In this document: one piece after another, positions 36,901-48,480 of the stretch | Layout of the letters: the number at the start of each line of letters is the position of its first letter | Numbering within the stretch: position 1 is the first letter of the stretch | DNA from: Diadema setosum | Lineage: Eukaryota; Echinodermata; Echinoidea; Diadematoida; Diadematidae | Length of the DNA stretch: 64,000 nt | Reading direction: 5' to 3' | NCBI RefSeq assembly: GCF_964275005.1 | Contig: NC_092705.1 | Location: 21,025,723-21,089,722 of the forward strand | The notes under the pieces: model-generated | Seen by the model: the letters and a program-made list of their open reading frames with translations, nothing else | What the model was told of the DNA's origin: nothing | The model's database searches: none | Position numbers and translations under genes: made by a program

Positions 36901-37530
36901 TTAAGTTGCGAAATAAAAAATTCTCCTTCTTTGTATTCTTTTAAGCGGAAGTTAAAAATCCTTTCTGTTAAACCCTCTCTGATGTTTCGTTTTTATTAAC
37001 CAAGTCCCAATAATCACAGGGTTCATCATCCAACCATCAATCAATTAATTCCTGAATTTATTATTCATTATTATAATGAAATAGCCATCATAATTTCTGC
37101 ACGGATGTATGCAGCCACCAGCTGTTTGAAGCACCTCTTCAATTCCCTCTTTCGTTTCCTTGATCAGCGTGTGGGCATTCTCTTTCTTCCTTCCTTCCTT
37201 CCTTCCATTTTTCCATCTATTCTGTCTAGTCGTGTCATGTTGCTGTGTGTCTCCTATTTTGTTCCGTCTTGTCTTAAATTGTACTTGTGCTACGCATATG
37301 CAAATAAGTATTTCATTAGATATTTCTTGAGTGGTTCACAATCTACAAGCTTGTTTTTAGTGGACCTCTCAGTTCTTTTTTTTTCCCAACTGAATCATGA
37401 CCTTGTATTATTTTGCAAGTTTACATGCATTTATGGGTAACTTTATTATTGTATCATTTGATATCATTTGCAAGTTGTACGTATACGATTATGATATGAT
37501 TCCTAATTTATACTGAAAATGAAATAAAAA
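33903..37530 (+). mobile_element. CR1/L2-like LINE, nearly full ORF2, inactive
   Basis: Frames at 33,903-34,199, 34,168-34,947, 34,892-35,410, 35,665-36,363 and 36,496-36,846 together give an AP-type endonuclease (LNIRSINKHFDDL, GLTETWLS, MGDFNID, TDHFPI) followed by reverse transcriptase (RPISLLSSLSKILEKLI, AFDTINHEILL, GVPQGSLLGPLLF, LFADDSN) and a LINE C-terminal region (YLNYGLLAWGSA, RVICGVPPRSHTDPLF). Several frameshifts, a TAA at ~36,361 and a likely deletion after GDFNID make it non-functional. The 3' end is probably the GAAATAAAAAT near 37,520. It sits inside the RanBD3-FG intron, on the gene's strand. Confidence 0.9.
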
Positions 37531-37788
37531 TAGAGGTAATGAGACATGGCTAGAATTTCTCTATTTTGGTCGGTATTGTGAAAGTGGCTCAAAAAATTGT
37601 CATAAAAGGTGGTATATTTCCAGATAGTAAATAATGGCCAATCGTGTGGAAACCATCGCCTCACATTGGCAAGTTGCTATGTAGACCTCTCGAAGAATAA
37701 TGCGCTAATTGCGGAGACATACTACTCGCCATATTGACATTTCTAGTTAATACATCTTTAATAGATTTGTCAATCGACAATATTGCAG

Positions 37789-37934
37789 GGGCCATCACAG
37801 CAGCGCCTTCTGGCGGAGTCTTCGAGGTATTAGAAACCAAGCCAGGAGCAGGATTCTCATTTTCTAATCCCGATGTGAAGTGGCAGCCGAAATCTGATGC
37901 AAAATCTGGTTTCAAGTTCTCAGATGTCCTCAAG
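37789..37934 (+). CDS. Short FG exon (block II copy)
   Basis: Acceptor TATTGCAG, donor AAG|GTAAGT, phase 1 to 0. It fuses the start of the long FG exon (TAAPSGGVFEV) to its end (KPGAGFSFSNPDVK and FKFSDVLK), with the middle ~500 nt missing. It is an internally deleted copy of 18,275-18,940, and its flanking downstream sequence also matches. The phase fits RanBD3 before it and the exon at 38,597 after it. Confidence 0.75.
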
Positions 37935-38596
37935 GTAAGTGAAAAGAAATGATGAAGGAAGTTGTGGAGGAGGTAGGAAGAAAAAAAATCTGAATTCCCA
38001 TAATTTTTGAAACACTAAGATTACTTTCCCCCAAATGTTTACAGTTTTTGTTGTAGGGCCTATATACGTGGTGGACACCAGTCATAAGCTGGCACCAGCT
38101 CTTTGAGGACCACTTTTGTGGTGTTTTTCTCTACCATTCTCTTTGTGAATTTGCTGTTTTCCCTTCATTTTCTTTTTTTTTCAAAGCTTTACTATTTGCC
38201 TTACTAACTGCTTGCCATTTGAAAGATATATGTGATACACATAATTGGCATTCGTCTCAGCCCCAACAGGTTTACCCTTTATGTGGCCATTCTTTTTGGT
38301 GAAATTTGTCAGTGAGTTTACTTTGGTTATCTCCCCTAAACCCACCTCAAATCAATTGTTATGAAATAATCCATTTGGGTGTAACAATGTCACAGTTCAA
38401 CATAAAGCCTATCTTGGCACAATTGAATTAGGAATATCAAATAGTCCTAGTCCTATTCATGGGTGTCCAGTTGCAGAAAAATTATACTATTCAGTAAAGA
38501 TTGTATGCCAACGAATGTGTCCACCAGTGAATACGGAATAGTGATGGGTTATAAATTCTATAATGCTCTAATTATGTGTTTGTATCCATGAAATAG

Positions 38597-38894
38597 GCCA
38601 TGGGCAGCGAGTCGCCCGCATCACTCAAGCCTGCATTCCCCTCAGCTTCTTCCCAGCCTCCGCTGAAGCCCGCCCTCACGTTTGACAACCCGGCCAAGTC
38701 TCTGGGTGCCTCCTTCTCCTTCCGTATGGACATCAAAGAAGTGACGGCTAAGTCGGTGGGAGGAAGTCAATCCCCAAAGACATCCCTGTCGCAGGGTGTC
38801 GTACGAGAGGAACAGGTTGAAGAGGCGGAGCTAGGGGAAAGCATCTTCTTTAAGCCAATCTTTCAGATGCCGCGTGACTACGTGGCCAAGACAG
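38597..38894 (+). CDS. MGSES-type FG exon leading to RanBD4
   Basis: Acceptor GAAATAG, donor ACAG|GTTGGG, phase 0 to 1. It is a duplicate of 23,426-23,735: MGSESPASLKPAF, FSFRMDIKEVTAK, then FFKPIFQMPRDYVAKTG. Intact frame; joins 42,240. Confidence 0.8.
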
Positions 38895-39279
38895 GTTGGG
38901 TAGCTTTGGAAAGTTTTTAAAATTTTCCCCAAATTCACAATAAGACGTTCATTTGAAACTGATACTGCCACTTGAGACGTTATTTTGAATAGCGAGTATT
39001 GTTTTAACCACTCATTGGGCAACCCTTGACAAAGAAAACTGAATGACCGAACAAAAATGGTGCTTATGCTGTTTCATCTAATTAATGAGATTATTTTGTA
39101 ACTACTGCCCATATCAAAAATCAAATTAGGAGATCTCTCACCAAAAGTAACTTGACATGATGACTAACTTGTTCGACAGATGTTGCACAACATCAACTTC
39201 ACCGCCATAAATGATATTTAGCTGAGTGGCTTTACTGTTCTGCTCTACAACAACTGGAAAATATTTCCTGCTCTTTCCT

Positions 39280-40110
39280 AGACAGCAATACTCTGTTGGC
39301 AATGGTCGGCACGGTTGCAGTTGGTGAGCTAGCGTTTGTGCATCGTTAGGCCACTATACTAATTTCATCACTGAAGCACGTTGGAAATTGATCGACTATC
39401 CCGCGTTTGGCCGACGGTGACAATGGTCGGCATTGTCGTATAGTCCGTGAATTAACGTTGGCTCAGAGTTGGCCATTGTCCTACTTTTGACACTGATTCA
39501 CGTTGGATATTGGTTGGCCATCCACATGTGAGTCCACGTGTGCAACGGGTTGCACGGTCGCAGTCGGCGAACTAAGGTTACCTCAACGTTGGACCATTGT
39601 CTTACTTTTGTCACTGATGCACGGTAAATATTTCTGGGCTGTGCTACGTTAGGCCAATGTCAGCAAATGTCGGCACAATCGTACCCGATGGTCGGAGTCG
39701 GCGAACTAACGTTACTTCAACGTTGGACCATGATATCTTACTTTTGTCACTGACGCATGGTAGATATTAGTTGGTTACCTACCATCTGCCTACATTGAAC
39801 AAACGTTGGCAATGATCGGCACGGTCAGAGTCAGTGAGTTAACGTTGGCTCAACTTTGGGCCACGGTGGTTATTACATGGTTGGCTATCTTTCGTCGGTC
39901 TACCGTTAGCAATGGTCTGTAGAGTCGCAGTCTGTGAGCCAGTTGGCTCAACTTTACGCCACTGTCTTGCCTTTTTCCTCCTATATAGCATTTCTACGTT
40001 TGCCAAATATTTGTTCTGACTTGCATGTCGGCCAAAAGTCAGAAAAATGATGTGACGTAAAGTCGTTTGGTCATCGGAGTAACGTTTTTAAAACAGTGAA
40101 TGATTGACAT
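39280..40110. repeat. Degenerate ~120-bp satellite (AACGTTGGC type)
   Basis: CACTGA(N)GCACG(T/G) recurs near 39,365, 39,489, 39,608 and 39,738, giving a period of about 120-130 bp. Other phrases repeat in the same order: GGTCGGCACGGTC, AACTAACGTT and TCAACGTTGGACCA. The array resumes at 41,170 after a retrotransposon insertion. A shorter version exists at 24,120 in the duplicated intron. Confidence 0.75.
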
Positions 40111-40132
40111 TGGACTAACGTGTGTGCACTGT

Positions 40133-41125
40133 TTTACGCTGCAGTGCGGCTTTGCTTCGCGAACGAAGATTTAAGAAAGTCCACGTCTGCTGCAGGCTTG
40201 AAAGTGACTGATGAGTCCGATGCGGGACAAGCAGGCACCGTTGCAGCGGTTGCACGGGAAAGTCGGTTGGTTGGTGTTGGGTGTTGGTTTTTTTTTCTCT
40301 GTTGTCTTTTTCTGTTGAGTCGGACCCTGCGATCATCCTCGAAGGCGGTTGTTGCTCGTCGAACAGTAAGGCGCCAAGATGTGCGATCAGAGGCGATAGC
40401 AGCCCACCGTCGGTGATCGATGTTGCAGGTGCTCAAGGTTTTTTACAAGCAGTCCTTGTATCTCTTCCTGGGTCCACCTCTGTCTAGGTGTCCAGAAGAG
40501 AGCTCACCGTAGAGCATGACCTTCGGAAGGCGATGGTCTTCCATTCTCGAGACATGGCCAGCCCAGCGCAGTTGAGTTTTCATCAGTGTGGCTTCGATGC
40601 TTGTAGTCTCTCCCACAGCTCAAGAACTTTGATGTTGGTGACAAAGTCACTCCAGCGGATGTTCAAGATGAAGCGGAGGCATCGCTGGTGGAAGCGCTCA
40701 AGAAGGCGTAGGTGATGCCGGTAAAGGGCCCATGACTCGGAGCCGTACAGGAGAGTTGGTAAGACAACGGCTCTAGGCCTATACACGCTTATCTTTGTCT
40801 GTTTCTTCAGGTGGTTGTTTTTCCAGACTCTGTCGTGCAGTAGGACGTGGACATGTCCTCGGGCCTGCGCAAAGGAGCTTTTAAGTGGAGTGCAGTGTGC
40901 GCAGTACTGACCCCACTCTTTACACCCAAGGTTCGTGTGCCGTAGCCAAGCAGGCAGCGTGGTCCTTGGGTCGTAGGTTGCTTAACCGGGCTGACGAGGC
41001 CTGCCTCCCCTGATATATGTTTTACGCACTGTATATCTTTCTTACTCATGCTGACGGTAGACCAGCATTTACCAACTTTTCCGCCTTGCCAATACGTTAT
41101 CCCAACGTTATACAAACAAACAAAC
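40133..41125 (-). mobile_element. Non-LTR retrotransposon 3' fragment (minus strand)
   Basis: On the minus strand, frames near 40,786-40,583 and 40,436-40,134 encode the C-terminal part of a LINE protein: VLPTLLYGSESWALY, LLERFHQRCLRFIL, then after a frameshift SRMEDHRLPKVMLYGEL and RKRYKDCL, followed by a basic region. This order is typical of RTE-like or related LINE C-termini. The copy is 5'-truncated, frameshifted, and inserted into the AACGTTGGC satellite. Confidence 0.75.
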
Positions 41126-41142
41126 AAACACACACAAACAAG
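41112..41142. repeat. (CAAA)n short microsatellite
   Basis: Four to five CAAA units and CACA lie next to the boundary of the minus-strand LINE fragment. Confidence 0.7.
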
Positions 41143-41169
41143 AAGATTCGGCTTGTTTTCAGAGTGGAA

Positions 41170-41700
41170 AAGTGATTGGTAAAACGCTGGTCTAACATTT
41201 GGATAACGTTGGTACAGTTGGCTAAATGTTGTTTAGTTGTAGGTGCCTACCAACATTGATTTTATGCAGTGATGGCAGGAAAAAGGAGTTGAGCCAATGC
41301 CATGTTAAATATGACGTTGAGCTAACCACTTCTCCACCTCAATAACAAAGTAAAATATGCGTGTTATAGCGTAGGTCTAACGTTGGGATATCGTCATAAC
41401 AAGGTGGAAAATGGAAGATATGACGTTGTTCTGACGTTATGGGGCGACATCAACACAAGTAAGAAATGGATACTAGTAGTTGGCTAAACATTGTACCAAC
41501 GTCGGTGCGACGTCAGTCTTTCACTGTTGAGCCAACCTCGGTCCAATGGCCAAAAAGGCGTTCGGCCAAAGTTATGTTTTTGACTTCTGGACAGGATAGA
41601 AGCACTATGTTGGACCAATTAACGTTGGGAAACGTAGTGTTGTCATCTGGGTCAAAGAGAGCAAACGGAACTTTGGAGACCATTATCGTCTTACCTTTGC
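41170..41700. repeat. Degenerate satellite, continuation
   Basis: Phrases such as AACGTTGGGATATCG, CAACGTCGGT and TTAACGTTGGGAAACG continue the satellite seen at 39,280-40,110; the minus-strand LINE lies between the two parts. The 97-codon frame at 41,466-41,759 is chance. Confidence 0.6.
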
Positions 41701-42239
41701 TGAACTCGGAAAGTGGTTTTGATTACAAATATCGTTCTTTTTTTTTCTTCAGGTGCTAATTTCATTTTGCATACTTAACATTATAAGCACTCATTGGACT
41801 TCCTACAAACAGAACGCATCATCATTTCGATACCTGCCAACTGTACCCATTTTATGAGAACATTCCTATTTTTTCGGAAAGAAGAAGCTTTATTCAGCCT
41901 TGTGTTCCTACGTTTCTTAATACCTGTTAATAATGATGTAGGCCGATGGGAGAAGGGTGAAATTTCTTTTTTTTTTAGTTATTCCTAATCCAAAAATCTA
42001 TGGTTGACAGATATGCATTTTACCACACTTTATTGTTCATTCCTTGTATGAGCATAGTTATGTTCACGTACCTTTGCCCGACGTAAAAGCCTTGTGGTTT
42101 GACATGAATTGGCATATTGATACACTTTCAAAAACTGCCATGTTGGCAACTGGCATGTTCTGTTCTTCCATTTGTTTAAGAATAATACATGTCCATCTGA
42201 CAACCTCAAAAGACTTCCCTTTCTTTGTTTTTTCAACAG

Positions 42240-42394
42240 GAGAGGAGGGAGAGGAGGAGAAGTTCAAACATCGCGCCAAGCTGTTTCGCTACGACCTCGA
42301 GTCCAAGCAGTGGAAAGAGCGCGGCGTCGGTGATATCAAGCTGCTCTACAACGCCGCAGCGCACTCCTACCGAATCGTGATGAGAAGGGACCAA
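42240..42394 (+). CDS. RANBP2: RanBD4, first half exon
   Basis: Acceptor TTCAACAG, donor CAA|GTAATC, phase 1 to 0, 155 nt as in RanBD3. It contains [29 protein letters not shown] and IVMRRDQ. All key RanBD residues are present. Confidence 0.9.
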
Positions 42395-43289
42395 GTAATC
42401 CTGTTCACATTGAGCTATTCATTATTTTTTCAAAGTGTCTCATCTCCAAATACTTAAGAAAACCCCAGAATATTGCATCTTGCTGTTCTCACGTTGACAG
42501 GGTCTAAAGGGGAAAAAAAATCTGTGAGTAGGGCGAATATCTCATACACCCTGTGCCTCTGGTTTTTAGGCATACTTGTAAGAATTTAATGCCGACATTA
42601 CACAGAGTTTACAGATTAAAGGCATAATTTACCATTTGCAGATGAAACGAAAACCGAACGTTAGTGCTCTTAAATAGTTCTAAAATGTGAGTTACGGATA
42701 GAAAAAAACCAGAGAAAATTTCAATCTGTAAAAGCGGTATTAAGTATTGTTAGATATGCAAAATGTGAACAATAGATATAATAAAAATGTTTCCAGACTA
42801 CACCGCCTACAGTTATGGTTTATTGAGAAAAATACAGGTATCTCCTTATATTTTAGGCTTTATTGGGAAAATTTCATATGAGAGGATGTTTTGTGGTACA
42901 ACAAACCCTACACATTTGCATTAAATGTCATATCTAGAACATTCTTTTAAATAAATGTTCCCATAGGTAAAAGGGCCTCTAAGGGGTAGTTTGTAACACT
43001 GTATAAATCTTTAAAGTCTGGAAAAGATTCTATACTTTCCTATTTGAAATTATAGGTTCATTTTTAAATCCATCTCTTTTGAAAGGGGAAAAAAGTATTG
43101 TAATGAAGAATGATTCCTTATATTAATGTTATCCAACAACACAACATAGATACGTGAAGGCTTTTACATCAATGCTGGCACAGTAAAATCAGTGGCTATA
43201 ATCCGTGGCCAAAAGATGGAGCCGTAAAAGTTCTGTAAGATATTGAGAATGATACACCTGTGAGTCTATACATTGCCAAAGGGCAATTC

Positions 43290-45800
43290 CGTGAAAAAGG
43301 TTAACCGAGGGTGAAAAAATGAAAATCAAGAAACAACTTTGTTTTACCCTGGAAGGTATTTAAGAAGGGTCATATCAAACTGATATGATGAAAAAAGTTG
43401 GTACAATTTGGAAAAAAATGTAATTTTCTAGCTATTGAAATCCTGTGTTTTTTCTACGACATCGCAGAAAAATCCAGTATAATTTGCATGTAATTCTTCT
43501 GAAGTAGAAATTTTCTCTATAAAATGACTTTCAGGCAACCATTTTTACGCTAAGATAAAGCTGATGACTCATTTCTATATCATCCTTCTTGGTTTCGAAA
43601 GAAAATTTTTCTTTTTTAAAAAGATGAGCATTTCAATTTTTTGAATTTCCACCTCTTTCAAAGTGTAATATCCGTAACGTTTAAGATGTAAAAGTTTTTG
43701 TAACACACTGTGTTTTGGTCTAATTTTGTTCTAAACTCAAACGCAAAGCTAAAATGGGATATCACACAACATGTCCACATAGTTTTTCGGGAACCTGCAT
43801 AATTCCTTTCAAAACCGTTACGGACATTACATAACCAATGCGTTACGGACATTACACATTTGTGGCAAAAGTATTAGCTACATATGATTGTGAAGAATAG
43901 TTTGGATTCTGCCCTGCAATATTGATATCTGTCACAATGAATGCTCCAGCCCTTGCATGAAAATTGATTTGGGATTTTACTCAGCAACAAGTGCAGTGTT
44001 TCAACAAGGTTTTGACGAATCTTCTCCATTCCTCTACAATCGTATTACTTGTATCTACTTATTTCTACCATGAAATACATCGATGCAAGCTTTCTTACAG
44101 CAACAGCATATCAAGTTGAGTAATCATACTATGATGGCAAGAATGTTAAAACATTGTTGAAGAAGAGAAATAGTCAGAACATCCCTGGACAAGGCCTTTT
44201 ACACAATGTATGGTCAGCTGTGGTCTGACTTGCCTGGAAATACAGTCCAACCTCAATATCTGACCATGTCGTGAACTCTGGATAAAAATGATATTGCCGG
44301 ATAAGGGAGACATGCTCACACATGACACTTTAAACAAATTGTGACGGATATTATTGATTGACTATGCAATATTATAATTTACATGAGAATTTCAAGTTTT
44401 TTACTATTTAATAATGTGGAAATCAAATGGAATATGAATGAAATAAACTTCCTCATTATTCCTTCTAGCAACAGTATTTTGGTTGGTAGAAATATAATGT
44501 TGTAACATAGCGATCAGCATTTATGTCCTGAATTACGATTACTCTATGAAGAATAAAGTGTTGTACTTTTAGTCATAATTATTTTGCACCGAATTATGCA
44601 ATGAAAATTATGTGTCAGTCCATATCTGGATAATAGAGCAATCCAGAAAAGTGATTGCTGGATAACTGAGTCTGGACTTTATGTAATGAGGATACTCCAT
44701 CCATTATGAAAATTCTGAAAAGACACGGATCCATGAATATTTCTTTGAGTGTAGTGAAGGAGAGCCATTTTTAGGACAGGATGGAATCATAGTATTAGAC
44801 CCTCTCCCACAATTGGTCAAGAACACCTTTCTAGCTTCCAAGGTGATTTGGAAGCAGAATAAACAATGTTCTCCAAAACAGACTTTTCTGACCCTGGAAA
44901 AGACTGTTTAACTTCAACAAACTTGTAGGGGGAAAAAGAGAAAGTAAAACAAAACATTAATTGTGTCAAATTACGTACTGAACATTTGTTGAACCATTAT
45001 TTGATTTGATTTTGCTTATGCATTAGTGTTTTTTATTAAAATAAAAGTTGTTTATTCGTACAGAGTTATGCTCAGTGATGGCTATGTAGATGTGAATAAA
45101 AAAGTGTAATGTCCGGAACATTTCTTTGAAATCACATTTTGAGTAATTGCAAGTTTGAATATCATCATAGAAAGTCAAAAGGCTGATCTATATGTTATTT
45201 ATAAATCACAACTGTATTGGAGGCATAAAATAAGTTGTTTAAATTCCAATAGGATAGAAGAGTCAACAGATTGTTAAAGTAGGGGTCCATACTGAACAAA
45301 TAGTCCTTAAATTGGCAATTCCTGAAATAAAGGATCTCATGAAAGGGCTATGGCAACATTGTCAAATGTGTATTGATTACCATCCAAGTGAAAAGGATAA
45401 AAAATATTAATACATGCATGTGACTCCTGCCACTTAATGAAAGTGGACAAATCTGTAATGTCCGTAACGCCACAATTGTGGCTCTAGGAGGTACATGTGC
45501 CATCTTTCACTAAATTTGATTTTATTTTCTTTAAACATTTCTTTACCTTTCAATTTATTCCTACATTGGTCTAATTATGTGCTTAAACTCACAGACTTTT
45601 CAATGATTGTATAGGCATGCAAAAAGTCATGTCTAAAAAATGTAATGTCCATAACGGCCAACATTTTATGCAGCAAGTGCCATATATATGGTGAAATGGA
45701 TTGAAATTTTCACTGTTTATGATTTAGACTCATATGTGAGTGATTCCACTGTATGAGTTCAGAATGAAAATATTTTGTTATGTTAATGACCTTTTGAAGT
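43290..45800. other. Block II-only intron segment with TGTCCGTAACG motifs
   Basis: The RanBD3 intron passes directly from CATTGCCAAAGG to AATTTTGTCTGAAATG, while the RanBD4 intron has ~2.5 kb between those anchors. The extra part contains repeated TAATGTCCGTAACG-like motifs (43,665; inverted at 43,806 and 43,838; variants at 45,105 and 45,640; exact at 45,452 and at the edge, 45,819). No coding frame was seen. Confidence 0.65.
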
Positions 45801-45926
45801 TGCAAATTTTGTCTGAAATGTAATGTCCGTAACGCTGGAACTGCCCCAAAGGTTCAGGAAAGAAGTGCAATTTATGTGAAACTCAAATATGATCAGTACA
45901 TTTTCCTCCGATCATACTCCATCCAG

Positions 45927-46173
45927 GTCTTTAAGGTCTGCGCCAATCACCATGTCACTCTGTCGCTTGAGCTCCGGCCAATGGCCGGCTCGGACCGTAC
46001 ATGGGTTTGGTCAGCCATGGATGCCTCGGAGGACGAGATGGTCAATGAGCAGCTGGCTGTTCGTTTCAAGACAGCTGCCGTGGCCAAAAACTTCAGGGTT
46101 GCGATTGAGAATGCCAAGGAAGACTTGAAGAGAAGCAAGAAGTCCGGAGGAGCCAAGACTACCCCCAACAAAG
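45927..46173 (+). CDS. RANBP2: RanBD4, second half exon
   Basis: Acceptor CATCCAG, donor AAAG|GTTAGT, phase 0 to 1, 247 nt as in RanBD3. It encodes VFKVCANHHVT, GSDRTWVWSAMD and the C-terminal helix with a lysine-rich end. It differs from RanBD3 at only a few residues, so the block duplication is fairly recent or has been homogenised. Confidence 0.9.
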
Positions 46174-46205
46174 GTTAGTTAACCCTCAGGAAATAGGTGG
46201 TGGTG

Positions 46206-46230
46206 GGTGGGTGGGGGGGGGGGGGGGGGA
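46206..46230. repeat. Poly-G tract
   Basis: A long G run just after the RanBD4 donor. Similar tracts lie at 15,968, 25,081, 25,500, 27,346 and 27,573. Confidence 0.9.
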
Positions 46231-46620
46231 GGGAAGTTATTACTTCACATGACATTTCTATTAACCTTTGGATGGTTTGTATTGGAAGCATCTACTGCAA
46301 AGGGGAGGTTATTTTGAATGAAAGCACTCTCGGTCTATAAAATTTGAAGTGCAATAAAAGCAAAAAGGACTTAGAAAGCTGTGTACAAGTGATTATATAT
46401 TATCAATGTAATGATATTCACCACAGTCCCCGCTGAGCATCTCAAAAGCAGACCCTTAAAATCTGCATAGGATGTAAAACTGTGCTTAAACACATTATAT
46501 TTTGCATATGATTCTGATGTTATCGGTTTTGTTGGAGATGAGCCCGGGACGTCAGAGGTTTGGTCATGTGACCCGAAATTGACAAGCGCCCTCACGGAGC
46601 TGATGAAAGCTTCCTCCTCC

Positions 46621-46893
46621 ATGAATTCACTGTCATCTTCTTTTCATGGTAGGGTAGGAGAAAGAGAACTAATTCCTGCCCCATTTAGGCAGAAGAAACA
46701 ATGGTTGAAGTAGACCGCATGAGTGCTGCTGATTCTGTGTGGATCACAAAATTTTCACTAGAATCATCTGGCTGCGCTTATCCAGTGATAATTCTTTTTT
46801 TTTTTTTTTTTTTTTTGCATATGTTCGTTTAATGAAGTCTTGTATGGAATTTTGTGAATGTAATAGTATAATTGGAATGAATATTCCAAATTT
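46621..46893 (+). repeat. Direct repeat flanking RanBD5, left copy
   Basis: About 95% identical to 48,796-49,055. It includes an open segment from GCAGAAGAAACA through ATGGTTGAAGTAGACCGC that could encode ~35 residues (MVEVDRMSAADSVW). The copies differ there by one amino-acid change and two silent changes. Whether it was ever an exon is unknown. Confidence 0.8.
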
Positions 46894-46904
46894 TCTTTTG
46901 GAAT

Positions 46905-47210
46905 ATTCCAAAAATTTTTTGGAATTTCAAGAGGGATTCAACGTTGTTTGATGAAAATTGGCCTTGAAATGGCTGAGATATTCAAAAAAGCGATCCTAAT
47001 AAAATTGACAGGCCACGACTTTTATAAGTTCTCTTTGTTTTTCCTTGTTTTGAAATATCTCAGTCATTTCAAAGCCAATTTTCGTAAAATACCTTTTGAT
47101 TTCCCTTAGAATTGTATGCTCTTAAAATTTCAGAGATTGACTTCTCAATATCTCGCAGAACATTACAAGCTGAATGCTCACCTCAACCATTACTGTATAG
47201 TCCCTTTAAG
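46905..47210. mobile_element. Foldback element, family F2 (copy 1)
   Basis: The left arm TTTGATGAAAATTGGCCTTGAAATGGCTGAGATAT is mirrored by ATATCTCAGTCATTTCAAAG and CCAATTTTCGTAAAAT. It shares its body and right flank (TTCCCTTAGAATTGTATGCTC, TATCTCGCA) with 54,690-54,965. It lies directly between the left direct repeat and the RanBD5 exon. Confidence 0.65.
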
Positions 47211-47327
47211 AGACTTACGCTGAGACATTGATTATGTCCTTCACGTTGCTGAGTATTTTGTTGTGCAGGCTTTCTGCCTATTAGTGAGATTTGGAATTGA
47301 ATTAATGGGATGAGTTTCATCGTGTAG

Positions 47328-47897
47328 GACTGGTGCCATCTACTGGTGTCGGGGAAGTCAATCCGGAGGAGGAGAGAGACATCCACTTTAACCTCATCGT
47401 TTAGCTTCCAGAGAAGGTTGACCTTGTTACTGGTGAGGAAGGAGAGGTCGCCGTCTTTTCGGCCCGTGGCAAACTCTACCGCTTCCACTCTGCCTCGCGT
47501 TCGTGGAAGGAGCGCGGCGTCGGGGAAATCAAGATTATTCACGCGCCGGAACCCGATGCCTACCGCGTGGTGATGCGCCGCGACCAGGTGTACAAAGTCT
47601 GTGCCAACCACTACATCACCACGGCTATGACGCTGCATCCCATGTCAGGCAGCGACCGGGTGTGGGTGTGGCACGCCATGGATGCTGCTGACGGGGAGGT
47701 TGTCTCTGAGCAGCTGGCGATCCGCTTCAAGGAGAGCACCACGGCTGCTTCATTCAAGGAGGCGTTCGAGCGGGCGCAGGAGGCGTTGCGGCAGAAGGCC
47801 CGTGACGCGGGGCCGGAAACAGTTACCACGTCAACGGCTGAAGGAGCCTTGTCGAGTAAGGCAGGAGATGGTACCGTGGCAACTGGCTCCAGCCGAG
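47328..47897 (+). CDS. RANBP2: RanBD5 single exon, with in-frame TAG
   Basis: Acceptor ATCGTGTAG, donor CGAG|GTAATT, phase 1 to 1. Unlike RanBD1-4, the whole domain is in one exon. It carries NPEEERDIHFNLIV, then a TAG stop at 47,402-47,404, then LPEKVDLVTGEEGE, AKLYRF-like GKLYRFH, WKERGVGEIKII, VVMRRDQVYKVCANHYIT and RVWVWHAMD. Reading frame and homology continue cleanly on both sides of the stop; a CAG to TAG transition would explain it. Using the TAG as an acceptor would break the phase with the preceding exon. The exon could be skipped without frame loss. Confidence 0.8.
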
Positions 47898-48317
47898 GTA
47901 ATTAATGTGAGGAAATGTCTGAGAGGAAACACAATGTTGCTCTCACCTTGTACCTCTTTATCCACCCTTAGAAGAACAAACAAACAAACTAACCTGTAGC
48001 AACCTCCACATATCACTAGACTGTCTCTTCATCTGTATGTTTTGTTCAACTAAACAATTTAGTTTAGTGTTAATGCATGCTTCAAAGTGAAGGGAAGCTT
48101 GTTAAAATGGATCATCAAACTCTACTAACTACGCCTGCAGGGAGATGCCTCACCAGTCTTTAAAATAAATTGTAAAGAAGTATTCCAATTGCTATTTCAA
48201 TCCCCATTCAACCAAAGAGAGCGTATTGCCTAATTTCACCCAGTTATCATTAAGCTTACTAAAATTCAGTTGCTTTTTACCCTCCAAATCAAAAATGGAT
48301 GGAAATACGTTTCAAGA

Positions 48318-48480
48318 AGCCGTTGTTGCTTGATGGATAGATCAAGGACTCTCAAATGTGAGGTCCTTGGTTCAAGTCTCGTTGGCACCAGTGACTGTGC
48401 CCTTTCAGGGCAAGGAACCTTATACTCATTGCCCAGACCTACTATTGGACTCAAAGCTGTCATGCTCAGATGGAGTTAAG
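48318..48480 (+). mobile_element. tRNA-derived SINE (second type)
   Basis: A tRNA-like head ends with the B-box-like GGTTCAAGTCTC near 48,368, followed by GTTGGCACCAGTGACTGTGCCC and GGGCAAGGAACCTTATACTCATTGCC. A GCAAGG(C/A)AC-type body is common to many animal SINEs. It differs from the SINE at 7,005. Confidence 0.6.
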
